DNA of 64,000 nt from Nocardia aobensis NBRC 100429. Lineage in GTDB: Bacteria; Actinomycetota; Actinomycetes; Mycobacteriales; Mycobacteriaceae. The position numbers were made by a program, and so were the translations under genes. The stretch's first letter is position 1. Every line of letters begins with the position of its first letter. Below, one piece after another: positions 16,535 to 30,100 of this stretch. The stretch spans positions 1-64,000 of the forward strand of contig NZ_BAFQ01000147.1 in assembly GCF_000308375.1 (NCBI RefSeq), written 5' to 3'. Under the pieces are notes generated by a model. That model was not told the DNA's origin. It saw nothing but the letters and a program-made list of their open reading frames with translations, and ran no database searches.

Positions 16535-16545
16535 GCTTTCGGCCC

Positions 16546-17301
16546 GTGGGTAATAGCTGGCTGCGTCGTCTGTCCCCCGCTCCGGAGAACGGATCGCACA
16601 CGGTGGTCTGCTTTCCCCATGCCGGCGGATCCGCCATCTCGTACGGGCTGTTGGCCAAACGCCTCGGATCGGAATACGACGTCGTCGCCGTGCAATATCC
16701 CGGGCGGCAGGACCGACGGCGCGAGCCGCTCATCGACAGCATTTCCGATCTCGTCGACGGCCTGTTCACCGAATTGACCGAGACGCTCGCCGGCGTATCG
16801 CATTTCTCCCTGTTCGGCCACAGCATGGGATCGGCGGTGGCATTCGAAACCTGCCGGCGCCTCGAACGGGACACCGACGCGCGGGCGGCGGTACTGTTCG
16901 CCTCGGGCCGCCGTGCCCCCTCGCAACAGGGCATCGAGGTGATGCACACGCTGGGCGACCGCGCGCTGGCCGATCATCTCCTGAACTACGGCGGCACCCC
17001 GGCGGCGCTGCTCGAGGATCCGGAAATGCGCGACATGATTCTGGCGGTCACCAGAAACGACTACCGGGCCATCGAAACCTACGTCTGTGCCCCGGAGGCG
17101 ACCGTCGAATGTCCCATCGTCGCACTGGCCGGTGATCGCGACGCCGATGCGCGTCTCGCCGATATCGAGGGCTGGGGCTCGCACACCACCGGAAATTTCC
17201 TCGCCCGCACATTTCCCGGCGGTCACTTCTTTCTCGACGCCAATGGTGATGCGGTGGCGCAGTTGATTTCCCAGCACAGTTCGCGAGCGCTGTCGAATTA
17301 G
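16546..17301 (+). CDS. type II (editing) thioesterase
   Basis: 251-residue alpha/beta-hydrolase of the RifR/TEII family. The nucleophile motif is FGHSMG (Ser near residue 90), preceded by VVCFPHAGGSA and QYPGRQDRR, and the catalytic His is in FPGGHFFLD. TEIIs remove aberrant acyl groups from PKS acyl-carrier domains and are typical of macrolide and polyene clusters. GTG 16546 is chosen since the family motif begins about 20 residues later; the open frame further upstream overlaps the nitroreductase gene out of frame. Co-transcribed with the nitroreductase and convergent with the terminal PKS gene, 45 bp apart. Confidence 0.93.
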   Translation: MGNSWLRRLSPAPENGSHTVVCFPHAGGSAISYGLLAKRLGSEYDVVAVQYPGRQDRRREPLIDSISDLVDGLFTELTETLAGVSHFSLFGHSMGSAVAFETCRRLERDTDARAAVLFASGRRAPSQQGIEVMHTLGDRALADHLLNYGGTPAALLEDPEMRDMILAVTRNDYRAIETYVCAPEATVECPIVALAGDRDADARLADIEGWGSHTTGNFLARTFPGGHFFLDANGDAVAQLISQHSSRALSN

Positions 17302-17308
17302 GCGAGAA

Positions 17309-17340
17309 CGACCGGGCGAGCGTATTCGCCCGCCCGGTCG
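17309..17340. terminator. shared hairpin between convergent thioesterase and PKS genes
   Basis: cgaccgggcgagcg (17309-17322) and cgcccgcccggtcg (17327-17340) pair at 13 of 14 positions around tatt. The hairpin sits exactly between two convergent stop codons, so it can act on both strands. No T tract is present, so termination efficiency is uncertain. Confidence 0.6.
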
Positions 17341-17346
17341 CCGCCT

Positions 17347-18110
17347 TCAGCGTGCGAGCCAGTTCTCGATCGCCTCGGCGACCTCCGCCGCGCCGTCCTC
17401 GAGAATCGTGAAGTGATCGGCCGCCACCGGCACGACGGTGTGGGTCGCGTCCCACGGCCGGGTCTGCCAGTTCGCACGCTCCGACGAGCCGTCCAGGAAC
17501 GACCGCGCACACTGGACGAACAGTGTCGGTGTGTCGACGGAACCCGGCACCAGCTCGTGCAGCACCTGCACATACCGGCCCATTCCGGTGAGCCGGGCCT
17601 GGTCGAACCGACCGAATGTGGCCTCGTTCGCGACCATGTGTTCGGCCATCTCTCGCAGCAGCCATTCCCCGCCCTCGTGCGCGGGGTAGGTGTCCAGCAT
17701 GACCACGCCGGCGGGAGCCGGACCGCCCGCCGCCTCCAGATATTCGGTGACGAGGTAGGCCAGCAGACCGCCCGAGGAGTGCCCGAGCAGGACGAACGGC
17801 TCACCCTGCGCGGCCGCCACCACCCCGCGCGCCACCGCCGCGAGCGCCGCGACCGGTGTCGCCGGGAGTGGTTCGCCCGCACCGAAACCGATCAGCGGTA
17901 GCGCCAGTACGTCGCGGCCGGTGCGCAGCTGCGATGCGATCCGGGCGTACTGGTGCGCGCCGCCGGTGGCCAGCGGCGGATTGAGGCAGATGATCCGGGG
18001 CAGGGTCGAGCCCGCGGCGAGCCGGGCCGGCGTCGGCAGCCGTTCCGGTTGCTCGTCGGCGGTGAAGTGGTCCCGCAGTTCCGCCACCGCTCGCAGCAGG
18101 GCGAAGCCCT
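17347..18110 (-). other. terminal thioesterase domain of PKS D
   Basis: C-terminal about 254 residues of gene D, an alpha/beta-hydrolase chain-releasing domain. The nucleophile elbow is LLGHSSGG (Ser codon at 17776-17778), and the catalytic His is in ADHFTILED. It should cyclise the polyene on a distal hydroxyl or amine, or hydrolyse it to an acid. The sequence alone does not decide which. Confidence 0.92.
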
Positions 18111-21100
18111 TGCCGGCCTGACCGCTCGTCACCGCGCCGCGGAACATCCCGTACAGCGAATCGTCCACGCCCGCAGGGCTGTCGGCCGCTCGGGGCGGGG
18201 TGCCGAGTTCCTCGCGTAGGTGCCGGGCCAGCGCGGCGGGCGTCTTGTGGTCGAAGATCGCCGCCGTGGACAGCGCCAGCCCGGTGGACGCGTTGAGCGC
18301 GCCGCGCAACTCCATGGCGGCCAGCGAGTCGAAGCCCGATTCGAGGAAGTCCCGCTCCGGGTCGAGCGCATCGGTGCTGTCGTGGCCGAGCAGCCGGGCG
18401 GCATGCTCGAGGATGTGCGTCAGCAACCACTGTTCCCGATCAGGCTCCGGCAGCTGCGCCAGATGGTTGCGCAGTGCCGTGGCGTCGGGCGTCGTGACGC
18501 GTTGGCGCCGTCCCGGCTTCGCGGCCAGATCCCTGAGAAGTGCGGGAACCGTGTCGCGGGCACGCAGGACGGCGTGGTCGATCGCCACCGGCACCTGCAC
18601 CGGACGGCCGGAAGACAGTGCCGCATCGAACAATTCGAGGGCGGTGCCGGCGGGCAGCGGCGAAAAGCCTTGGCGCCGCATGCGCTGCCGGTCGGCCTCG
18701 CCGAGCCATTGCGACAATCCGGTGTCGATATCCCACATGCCGTAGGCGAGTGACGTGGCCGGCAGACCTTCGGCGTGGCGATAGGTCGCGAGCGCGTCGA
18801 GGAACAGGTTCGCCGCCGCGTATCCGCCCTGGCCGGCGGGCAGGATCGACCCCGCCACCGAGGAGATCGTGACGAACGCGGACAGTCCGGCGTCGCGGGT
18901 GAGCTCGTGCAGGTACCAGGCGGCATCGGCCTTGGCGGTCAGGCAGTGGTCGATCCGGTCCGGGGTCAAGGTATCGACCAGGCCGTTGTCGGCGACCCCG
19001 GCCGCGTGCACGATCGCGCCCAGCGGATGCTCGGCGGAGATCGAGTCGAGCAGTTGCCGCACCGCGTCCCGGTCGGTGACGTCGCAGGCCGCAACCCGAA
19101 CCCGGGCGCCGAGAGCGCCGAGTTCCGCGACGAGATCCGCGGCCGCGGCCGGTCCGCGCCGACCGGCCAGCACCAGGTGGCGCACCCCGTGCGCATGCAC
19201 CAGATGCCGGGCGAGGTGGCGGCCGATCCCGCCGGTGCCGCCGGTGATCAGCACGGTCCGTTCGGAATCCCAGACGGTGGGCGGCGTCGTCCCGGGAGCC
19301 GCGACCCGGACCAGCCGCGGCACCCGAATCCCGGCCGCGTCGACGGCCAGTTCCGGTTCACCCGTCGCCGCGGCGGCCACGAGGTCGTGCGTCGTGGTCG
19401 CCTCGTCCGCCTCGACGAGCACGATCCGTCCCGGATTCTCCGCTTGCGCGGCGCGTACCAGGCCCCATACCGCGGCGGCGGCAGGATCGCCGGTGGAGTC
19501 GGTGACGACCACGAGAGTGCTTGTGGCACAACGTTCGTCGTTCAAGAACTCCTGGACGACACCGAGTGTGTCGTACAGGGCCGTGCGCAGTCGCGCCGGC
19601 ACCGCGACCTCGCCGACCGGGGGCCGGTAGACGAGGACCGAGGCCGGCTCCGGCGCACCCCACTCGGCCCAGGAATTCTCCGCGGGGCGCGGCTGCGGGC
19701 CGGGCCGCCACGCGAGTTCGTACAGCGCGTCGTGGGAGCGAGACGATGCCGCGAGCAGTTCGGGCGAGAGCGGACGCAAGGCGAGCGATCGCACCGAAAG
19801 CAGCGGCGCGCCACCGGAATCGGCCAGCGCCACCGTGACCGCGCCCTCGTTCGGTTCGGTCAGGCGCACCCGCACCCGGCGGGCGCCGTCGGCGTACAGA
19901 CGCACCGACGACCAGGTGAACGGAACCAGGGTCTGCCGCTCGGCCTCCTCGTCCGTGCCGCGCGGCAGGCCGACGGTGAGCGCGTGCAGGGCCGCGTCGA
20001 GCAGCGCCGGATGCATGCCGTAACCCTGTGCGGTGGTCTGCTCCGGCAGCGCGACCTCGGCGAACAGGTCATCGCCGCGCCGCCACACCGCCGTCAGACC
20101 GCGGAAGGCGGGACCGTAGTGGTATCCGTGGTCGGCGAGTTCGTCGTACGCGCCGTCCACGGTGACCTCCGTGGCGCCGACCGGCGGCCACTGCACGAAA
20201 TCGGCCCAGTCCGCCGGTTCGTCGGTCTCCTCGCTCGGGCTCATCTGTCCTTGCGCGTGATGTGTCCACGGGACGGCCGGATCGTCCTCGTCCCGGCGGG
20301 AGTAGATGTCGATGCGCCGGTGACCGGTCTCGTCACCATCGCCGACGACCACCTGGATCTGCACTCCACCGGGCCCGCTGAACGTCAGCGGCGCCAGCAG
20401 TGTGAGATCGGCCAGTTCCGGACAGCCGACCTGATCTCCGGCGTGGACCGCCAACTCGACGAAGCCGGTTCCGGGCAGCAGCACCACGCCGAGGACGTCG
20501 TGATCGGCCAGCCACGGATGCGTGGCCGTGGACAACCGCCCGGTGAGGCGGACGCCGCCGCCTTCGGGCTGCGCGACCAACGCGCCCAGCATGGGGTGTT
20601 CGGTGGACCGCAGGCCGAGTGCCGACGGTTCTCCGGCGTGCAGCCGGCCCGTGGCCCAGAAACGGCGGTGCTGGAAGTGGTAGGTCGGCAGATCGGTCCG
20701 GGTGCCGCCGGAGCCGGCGTAGTAGCCGGCCCAATCCACCGGCGCACCCGCGACGTACAGGCGGGCGAGCCCGGTCAGCAAGGTCTCGGGGTCCGCATGG
20801 TGGCGGGTGGCGAGGGCGATCGTGGTTGCGGCATCGACGGTTCGGGCGACCATGGTCGTCAACACCGCGTCGGGCCCGACCTCGGCGAAGCGTGTCGCTC
20901 CCAGTTCCGCCATCGTCCGGACCGCGTCGGCGAATCGCACCGCGTCGCGCACCTGACGCACCCAGTAGGACGGATCCGACATCTCGTCGGTCACCCTGGC
21001 GCCGGTTGCGGTGGACACCAGCGGCATATCCGGGCGCCGGAACGTCACAGTGCTTATCGCCGAGGCGAATTCGTCCAGCATCGGTTCCATCGATGCGGAG

Positions 21101-24100
21101 TGGAACGCATGCGACACACGTAAACGATGTGTGCGCCAACCGTTTTCCGTGCACCGCTCGGCGGCGGCCAGCACATCGGCTTCGACACCGGACAGCACCA
21201 CCGAGGACGGACCGTTCACCGCGGCGATCGAGACGTCGCCGGTCAGCACGGCCGGGACATCGGCCTCGGAGGCACCGACGGCGATCATCGCCCCGCCCGC
21301 GGGCAGCGCCTGCATCAGGCGACCACGCGCAGCCACCAGCACACACGCATCCTCGAGCGACACCACACCCGCGATATGGGCGGCGGCGACCTCACCGATC
21401 GAATGACCCGCCACCACATCCGCACGGAACCCCCACGATTCGAGCAGCCGATACAACGCCACCTCGAACGCGAACAACCCCGCCTGCGCGAACACCGTCC
21501 GATCGACAAGATCCTCGTCCACCAACGCATCGACCAGCGAAACAGACTGTCCCAGAACCGGATCCAGCTCGGCCACGATACGGTCGAAATGCTCCGCGAA
21601 CACCGGATACACGCGCAGACCCGCGGCCATACCAGCCCACTGTGCACCCTGGCCCGAGAACACCACACCCGTCGAACCCGGCACCACCCGGCCCGAAACG
21701 ACACCGGACACGGTCTCGCTCGCCGCCACCGCACGCACTCCCGCGAGCAGACCGTCACGATCGCCGGCCAGCACGACGGCACGATGCTCGAACACCGCAC
21801 GCATGGACGCCAGCGAGAAGCCGACATCCACGGCCTCCGGATCGTGCGCGTCCACATGCGAGGCGAGGCGAGCCGCCTGGCCGGTGAGTGCGTCACCGTT
21901 GCGCGCCGAGAGTGTCCATGGCAGGACGGCCGGGACGGTGGACACCGCCGGCGCGGTCTCGGTGGCCGGGGCCTGCTCGACGATGACGTGGGCGTTGGTG
22001 CCGCTGATCCCGAACGAGGACACACCCGCGCGACGCGGCCGATCCACCTCCGGCCACGGCACCGGTTCGGTCAGCAACCGCACCTGCCCTTCGGACCAAT
22101 CGACCTTGGTGCTGGGCGCATCGACGTGCAGTGTCCGCGGAAGTTCCCCGTGGCGCATCGCCATGACCATCTTGATCACACCACCCACACCCGCAGCAGC
22201 CTGAGCATGACCGATATTGGATTTCAACGACCCCAACCACAACGGCCGATCCGCGGCCCGATCCTGACCGTAGGTGGCAAGCAATGCTTGAGCCTCGATC
22301 GGATCACCCAACGTGGTGCCGGTGCCGTGTGCTTCGACCGCATCCACATCCGTCGGGGAGAGCCCCGCATTGGCCAGCGCCTGCCGGATCACCCGCCGCT
22401 GCGACGGACCGTTCGGCGCGGTCAAACCATTCGAGGCACCGTCCTGATTCACCGCCGAACCCGCCAGCACTGCCAACACCTCGTGGCCATGGCGGCGAGC
22501 ATCGGAAAGCCGTTCCAGCACAAGCATTCCCGCACCCTCGGACCAGCCCACACCATCGGCCGCATCCGCGAAGGACTTACACCGGCCGTCGGGCGACAAC
22601 CCACGCTGACGACTGAACTCCACGAACGTCTCCGGTGTCGCCATCACCGTCACACCACCGGCCAACGCCAGATCACACTCACCGGACCGCAACGATTGCG
22701 CGGCCAGATGCATCGCCACCAGCGACGACGAACACGCCGTATCCACCGACACCGCAGGGCCTTCCAGACCCAATGTGTAGGCGATCCGACCGGAGACCAG
22801 GCTGCCGGTCGCGCTGTTGCCGCTGCCCTGGGCGTAGTCGTGGTACATCACGCCGGCGAAGACCCCGGTCGAGCTGCCCCGCAGCACCGTGGGGTCGAGA
22901 CCGGCGCGCTCCAACGCCTCCCAGGTCGTCTCCAGCAACTGTCGCTGCTGGGGGTCCATCATGGTGGCTTCGTTGGGGCCGATACCGAAGAACTCGGGGT
23001 CGAAATCGGCTGCGCCGTGCAGGAATCCGCCTTCTCTGGTGTAGGACTTGCCCGCGCGGCCGGGCTCCGGGTCGTAGATGCCGGCGATGTCCCAGCCGCG
23101 GTCGGCCGGAAGTGTCGTGATCGCGTCCGCTCCGGCGCGCACCAGATCCCAGAGTTCCTCGGGGGAGGTGATGCCGCCGGGGTACCGGCACGCCATGCCG
23201 ACCACCGCGATCGGGTCGTCGTCGACCGGACGGGTCGCGGTGACCACGCTGTCCCGCGCGGTTCCGGTGAACTCCTCGGCGAGATGTCGTGCCAGTGCCT
23301 CGGGTGTCGGATAGTCGAACACCAGGGTGGCGGGCAGCGGCAGGCCCGTGACGGCTTTGAGGGCATTGCGGAATTCGATGGCGGTGATCGAATCGAAGCC
23401 CAGTTCGTTGAAGGCCCGGTCCGCCGCAATCGAATTCGGGTGCTCGTGGCCGAGAGTCGCGGCGATCTGTCCGCGCACGATCTCCACCAGAACTCCGAAG
23501 CGCTCGCTGTCGGGAGTGCTCGCGACCCGCGCGCGCAGCGCCGTGAACGCACCCGATGCCGCACTGCGACGAGCCGGCACCAGACCGGAAAGCAATGCGG
23601 GCGTGGTGTTTCCGGCGTGGCGAATGCTCTCCGTGTCGAGCCGGGCGAGCACCGGCACAACGATCCCGGTCGCGGCGTCGAAGAGTGCCAGGCCCTGATC
23701 GGCCGAGAGCGGCAGCAGGCCCGAGCGGGACATGCGGTGCCGGTCGACGTCGCCGAGTTGCCCGGCCATACCGCCGTCCCACAGCCCCCACACCAGGGAT
23801 GTGCCGCACCTGCCGGTCGCGACGCGGTGCGTGGCGAGCGCGTCCAGGTATGCGTTGGCCGCGGCGTAGTTGCCCTGCCCGGGGTTGCCGAACGCACCGG
23901 CTACCGAGCTGAACAGGACGAATGCCCGCAGGGGCAGGTCGGCGGTCAGTTCGTGCAGATGGAATGCGGCATCGACCTTGGGGCTCAGCACGGTATCCAT
24001 CCGCGCCGGGGTCAGCGACGCGACGGCGCCGTCGTCGAGCACACCGGCCAGGTGGAAGACGCCGGTCAGCGGGTGCTCGGCGGGTATGCCCGCCAGCACG

Positions 24101-27100
24101 GCGGCGAGCGCGTCGCGGTCGGCGACATCGCAGGCGGCGAATTCGACGTCGGCGCCGAGGTCGCCGAGTTCGGCCCGCAATGTGGCTGCGCCGGAGGCGG
24201 ATTCGCCGCGCCGGCTCAGCATCAGCAGGTGGCGGACGCCGCGGGTGGCGACCAGATGCCGGGCGAAGAGCCCGGCCAGGAGTCCGCCGGCACCGGTGAC
24301 CAGCACCGTCTCGTCCGGATCGAACGCGACGGCCTCGGCCGCGGCGGGAGCCGCCCGGACCAGCCGTGCGGCGTGCACTCGGCCGTCCCGCACGGCCAGC
24401 TGCGGTTCGGCCGCGGCCAGGATGCCGCCGAGCAGATCATCGAGGTCGGCATCGCTGTCGACCAGGACGATGCGACCCGGATGTTCGGCTTGTGCGGAGC
24501 GCACGAGGCCGCCGACGGCGGCGCCGGCCCGATTCGTGATGTCCTCTCCGGCCACCGACACCGCTCCGGCCGTCCGGACCACGAGGACCGATTCGGTGAA
24601 TCGCCGGCTCGTCGTCCAGGACTGCACGACCTCGAGCACGTGGTGGGTCGCGGCGTGGATCGTGGCGGGATCGTTGCCCGCCGGGCAATCCAGCACCACG
24701 ACCGGCGGTACCTCGTCACCGAGTTCCGGCCATGTGGCCGTGACGATTTCGGCCGTATCCACCTCGATCGGTGTCCAGTCGATCCGGAACAGGGCGTTGC
24801 CGACGGATGCGCCGGTGGTGAGCTGCGCGGCATCGACGGGACGGGAGGCGAGGTGACGGACCGTCGCCACCGGAGCACCGGCGGTATCCGCCAGATCCAG
24901 CGCTACGCCCCGCTCCCCGACGCGGGTGAGCCGCACCCGCAGCGCATCGGCCCCCGCCGCGTACACGGTGACTCCGGACCACTCGAACGGTAATGCCGGA
25001 CCGTCCGGCCGCGCGTCGGCGAAGCGCAGCGCATGGAGGGCCGCGTCCAGCAACGCCGGGTGGATGCCGAACCGCTGGGCGTCGGAGCCGGCGGTCTCGG
25101 GCAGCGCGACCTCGGCGTAGAGGACGTCACCGGTCGCTCGCCAGACCGAGCGCAGCGCCTGGAACGCGGGACCGTAGTGGTATCCCTGCGCGCCGAGGGC
25201 GTCGTACACATCGTCGATATCCACCGCGACCGCTCCCGCGGGCGGCCACTGCCGCAATTCGACTGCGGCACTGGCGTTTTCGGACGCGAGTGTACCTTCG
25301 GCATGCACCATCCAGGACGGCAGCGCATCGGCGTCGTCCTCGCGGCGGGAGAAGATCCGCACCGCGCGACGACCGGCCTCGTCCCGGGCGCCGACCACGA
25401 CACGGACCGCGGTGCCGGAGGTTTCCGACAGCGCCAGCGGGGCGCGCAGGACCAACTGCTCGAGGTGAGCGCAGCCGACCTGTTCACCGGCGTACAGGGC
25501 GAGCTCGACCAGACCGGTGCCGGGGAACAGGACGGTGTCCATGACCGCGTGATCGGCCAGCCAGGGATGTGTCCGCAGGGACAGGCGGCCGGTGAGATCC
25601 GCACCGTCGGAGTCCGGTTGGGAGACCACGGCCGAGACCAGCGGATGTTCGGTGGCGACCAGCCCCATCGCGCGGGCGCTGCCGGATGCCGTCGACTCGT
25701 CGGACAACCAATACCGCCGACGCTGGAACGCATAGGTGGGCAGGTCGATTCGCCGGGCGCCCGTTCCGGAGTAGAGGGCGCCCCAGTTCACGTCCGCGCC
25801 GGTGACGAACAGTGTCGCCACTGCGGCCGTCAGGGTCGACGGATCCGCCTGGTGCCGGCGGGACGATGCCGCCACCACGGGGGATGTGGCGTCGAGGGTT
25901 TGGGTGACCATGGGGGCCAGCACCGCATCCGGCCCGAGCTCGGCGAATCGGGACACCCCCGACTCCGCCATCGCCGTCACCGCAGCGGCGAACCGCACCG
26001 TATCCCGAACCTGGTTCACCCAATACGACGGAACCGACATCTCGTCGGTCACCCTGGCACCGGTCACCGTCGACACCAATGCCACAGTCGGACGTTCGAA
26101 CGCCAATGCGTCTATCGCGGAGGCGAATTCGTCCAGCATCGGTTCCATCAACGCCGAATGGAACGCATGCGACACCCGCAAACGGTGTGTGCGCCAACTT
26201 TTTCCGGCACACCTGTCAGCCGCCGCCAGTACATCGGCCTCGGCACCGGACAACACCACCGAGGACGGACCGTTCACCGCCGCGATCGATACGTCACCGG
26301 CGGAATCCAGCAGCGCCGGCACCTCCGCCTCGGAAGCGCCCACCGCGACCATCGCTCCGCCCGCGGGCAGCGCCTGCATCAGTCGCCCGCGCGCAGCGAC
26401 CAGCACGCACGCGTCCGCCAGCGATAGGACTCCCGCCACGTGTGCGGCCGCGACCTCACCGATCGAATGACCCGCCACCACATCCGCACGGAACCCCCAC
26501 GATTCGAGCAGCCGATACAACGCCACCTCGAACGCGAACAACCCCGCCTGCGCGAACACCGTCCGATCGACCAGCTCATCGTCCACCAACGCATCGACCA
26601 GCGAAACAGACTGTCCCAGAGCCGGTTCCAGCTCGGCCACGATACGGTCGAAATGCTCCGCGAACACCGGATACGCACGCAGACCCGCGGCCATACCAGC
26701 CCACTGCGCACCCTGACCCGAGAACACCACACCCGTCGAACCCGGCACCACCCGGCCCGAAACCACGCCGGGAAGGGGCTCTCCGCGCCCGAGGGCCTGG
26801 ATACCGGTCCGCAGGTCGTCGCCTTCGGCGGCCAGCACCACGGCGCGGTGATCGAACACCACTCGCGAGGTCGCGAGCGAGTAGCCGACGTCGACCGGGT
26901 GCCGGTCGCCGATCCGCGCGGTCAGACGTCTGGCTTGTTCGGCCAGGGCGGCGCCGTCGCGCGCCGAGATCACCCACGGCAGGACCCCACCGGCCGGAGC
27001 GATCCTGGTCTCCGGTACGGAGGCCGCGGCGGCCGGCGCCTGTTCGACGATGAGGTGGGCGTTGGTGCCGCTGAGTCCGAAGGACGAGATACCGGCGCGA

Positions 27101-30100
27101 CGCGGCCTATTCACCTCCGGCCACTCGACCGACTCGGTCAACAACCGGATATTGCCTTGCGTCCAATCGACTTTCGAACTCGGCCGGTCGACATGCAGTG
27201 TCTTCGGCAGCACGCCGTGGCGCATCGCCATGACCATCTTGATCACACCGGCCACACCCGCCGCGGCTTGGGCGTGACCGATGTTCGACTTCAACGATCC
27301 GAGCCACAGGGGACTGGTGGGGTCCCGATCCTGACCGTAGGTGGCGAGCAGCGCCTGGGCCTCGATCGGATCACCCAGCGTCGTACCCGTACCGTGGCCC
27401 TCCACGGCGTCGACCTCGGCAGGCGAGAGACCGGCATTGGCCAACGCCTGCCGGATCACCCGCCGCTGCGACGGACCGTTGGGCGCGGTCAAACCGTTCG
27501 ACGCACCATCCTGATTCACCGCCGAACCCGCCAGCACCGCCACAACCTCGTGACCATGACGACGAGCGTCGGAAAGCCGTTCCAGCACAAGCATTCCCGC
27601 ACCCTCAGCCCAGCCCACACCATCGGCCGCATCCGCGAAGGACTTACACCGGCCGTCGGGTGACAATCCACGCTGCCTGCCGAATTCGAGGAACATATCC
27701 GGTGTGGCCATGACCGCGACACCGCCGGCCAGCGCCAGATCGCATTCCCCCGACCGCAGCGACTGCGCGGCCAGATGCATCGCCACCAGCGACGACGAAC
27801 ACGCCGTATCCACCGACACCGCAGGACCTTCCAGACCCAGCGTGTAGGCGATCCGCCCGGAGACGAGACTTCCTCCGGCGCTTCCGGCCTTGCCGGTGCC
27901 CTGTGCGTAGTCGTGGTACATCACACCGGTGAACACACCGGTCGAGCTGCCACGCAGCACGGCAGGATCGATCCCGGCCCGTTCCAGCGCCTCCCACGAG
28001 GTCTCCAGCAGCAATCTCTGCTGCGGATCCATCACCATGGCCTCATTGGGACTGATACCGAAGAAATCGGCATCGAAATCGGCTGCGGAATACAGGAATC
28101 CACCGGTGCGGGCGTAGGTCTTGCCGGGCTTGCCGGGCTCGGGGTCGTAGATACCGTCGACATCCCAGCCACGGTCGACCGGCAATTCCCCGTTGGTGTC
28201 GATGCCCTCGGCGACCAACCGCCACAAATCCTCCGGCGACCCCACACCACCCGGATACCGGCAACTCATCGCCACAATCGCAACCGGATCATCATCCACC
28301 CGAACCCGGCCGACCGGCCCTTCCTCGACAACCGATGTACCGGCCAACTCCGACCCGATGAACTCAGCCACCACCTCCGCATTCGGATAATCGAAAATCA
28401 ACGTCGCCGGAAGCTTCAAACCCGTCGCCACCGACAACCGATTCCGAAACTCCACCGCACCCAACGAATCGAAACCCAACTCCGAAAAAGCACGCAACGG
28501 CTCCACACCATCCACCGACACATGCCCCAACACACCCGCAGCCACCGACCGCACCATATCCACCACAGCCACATGCCGATCCACATCCGACAAACCAGCC
28601 AGCGTGGCGGCGAATGCGGGTTCCGGACTCTGGTTTCGTGTCCGGCGGCGTACCGGGGCGGGGACGATGCCACGCAGCAGCGCCGGGAGCGCGTCGCCAC
28701 GGTCGCGCAGGGCCGCCGGATCGACCCGCAATGCCACCAGCTGCGCGGACTCGCTGGCGATCGCCAGATCGAACAGCTCCAGCCCTTCGGTCTCGCTCAG
28801 CGGCGGAAGCCCCTGCCGCCGGATGCGCTCGACGTCCCCCTCCGACAGCATCGAACCGAGACCGGTCGATGTCGCCCACAATCCGTAATCGATGGCGGTC
28901 GCGGGTAGACCTGCGGCGTGGCGATGGGCGGCCAGCGCGTCCAGAAACACGTTCGCCGCAGCATAATTCGCCTGCCCCGCCGCCAGCACCGAACCGCCGG
29001 CCGACGACACCACCACGAACAGCGACAACGGCCGATCACACGTCAACTCGTGCAGATGCCAGGCCGCGTCGACCTTCGGTGCGAACACCGGCCCGAACCG
29101 ATCCGCCGTGATCGACTCGATCAGTCCGTTGTCGGCGGCGCCCGCCGCATGCACCACGCCGATCAGCGGATGCTCGTCCGGAATATCGTCGATCAACGCG
29201 GCCAACGCCTCGCGGTCCGACACATCACACGACGCGATCCGCACCTGCGCGCCGAGTTCGACCAGTTCGTCACGCAACTGCTCGGCGCCCGGCGCGCCCG
29301 GTCCGCTGCGCGACACCAGCGCAAGCTGCGTCACACCGTGTTTCACCACGAGGTGCCGTGCCATCAACGCACCGAGGCCACCGGTCCCGCCGGTGACCAG
29401 CACGGTGCCGGCCGCGATCGAGGCAACGGCCGCACCGGTCGCGTGCCGGCGCAACCGCGGTACCAGCGCGGCCGCCCCGCGCACGGCGATCTCCGGCTCG
29501 GCGGCGTCCGGCGCCGTCGTGGTCAGCGCGGCGACGAGATCCTGGTCCCGATCCAGGTCGAGGAGCTGGAAACGACCGGGGTGCTCGGCCTGCGCCGCGC
29601 GCACCAGACCCCATACCGGCGCCTGCGCCAGATTTACCGGCTCGGGCCCGTCGACGGACACGGCGTGCCGGGTGACAACGACCAGTCGAGAGTGTTCGAA
29701 AAGTGAAGTGCGCAACCACAATTGCACGGTCTCGAGGATTCCGGCGGTGATCTGCCGGGCCGCGACCGGGGGTGCGGACTCGTCGTCGGGGCATTCGAGA
29801 ACGACGACGTCGGGTGCGACCGTATCGTCGGCCGCGTCCAGGTCGGTGATCAGTGCCGCGAGATCGCGATAATGTGGCTGATCGTCGGAGCCGTGTCCGG
29901 AACCCACCACCGCGATGCGATTCGGTTCGACCGTCGCGGACGCCGGTGCGGTGGCGATCCACTCCACGCCGAACAGCGAGTCCGAGCCCGGATGCGCGGT
30001 GAGGCGCTCGGCCGGTACGGGCCGCGATACGAGAGCGCCGACCGACAGCACCGGCTGCCCGTGCCGGTCGGTGATTCGCACGCCGAATCCGTCGTCGTCC

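Noticed and set aside
15922..16545. N-terminal extension of the type II thioesterase
   Set aside because: It runs out of frame through the nitroreductase gene; the thioesterase fold begins just after GTG 16546.
21127..24993. Very long plus-strand open frame opposite PKS D (others at 36103-38862, 44199-47858 and 59117-62599)
   Set aside because: The translations are low-complexity, rich in Arg, His, Gly and Gln, and are antisense to intact KS/AT/DH/KR domains. Such frames are expected opposite high-G+C genes with strong codon bias.
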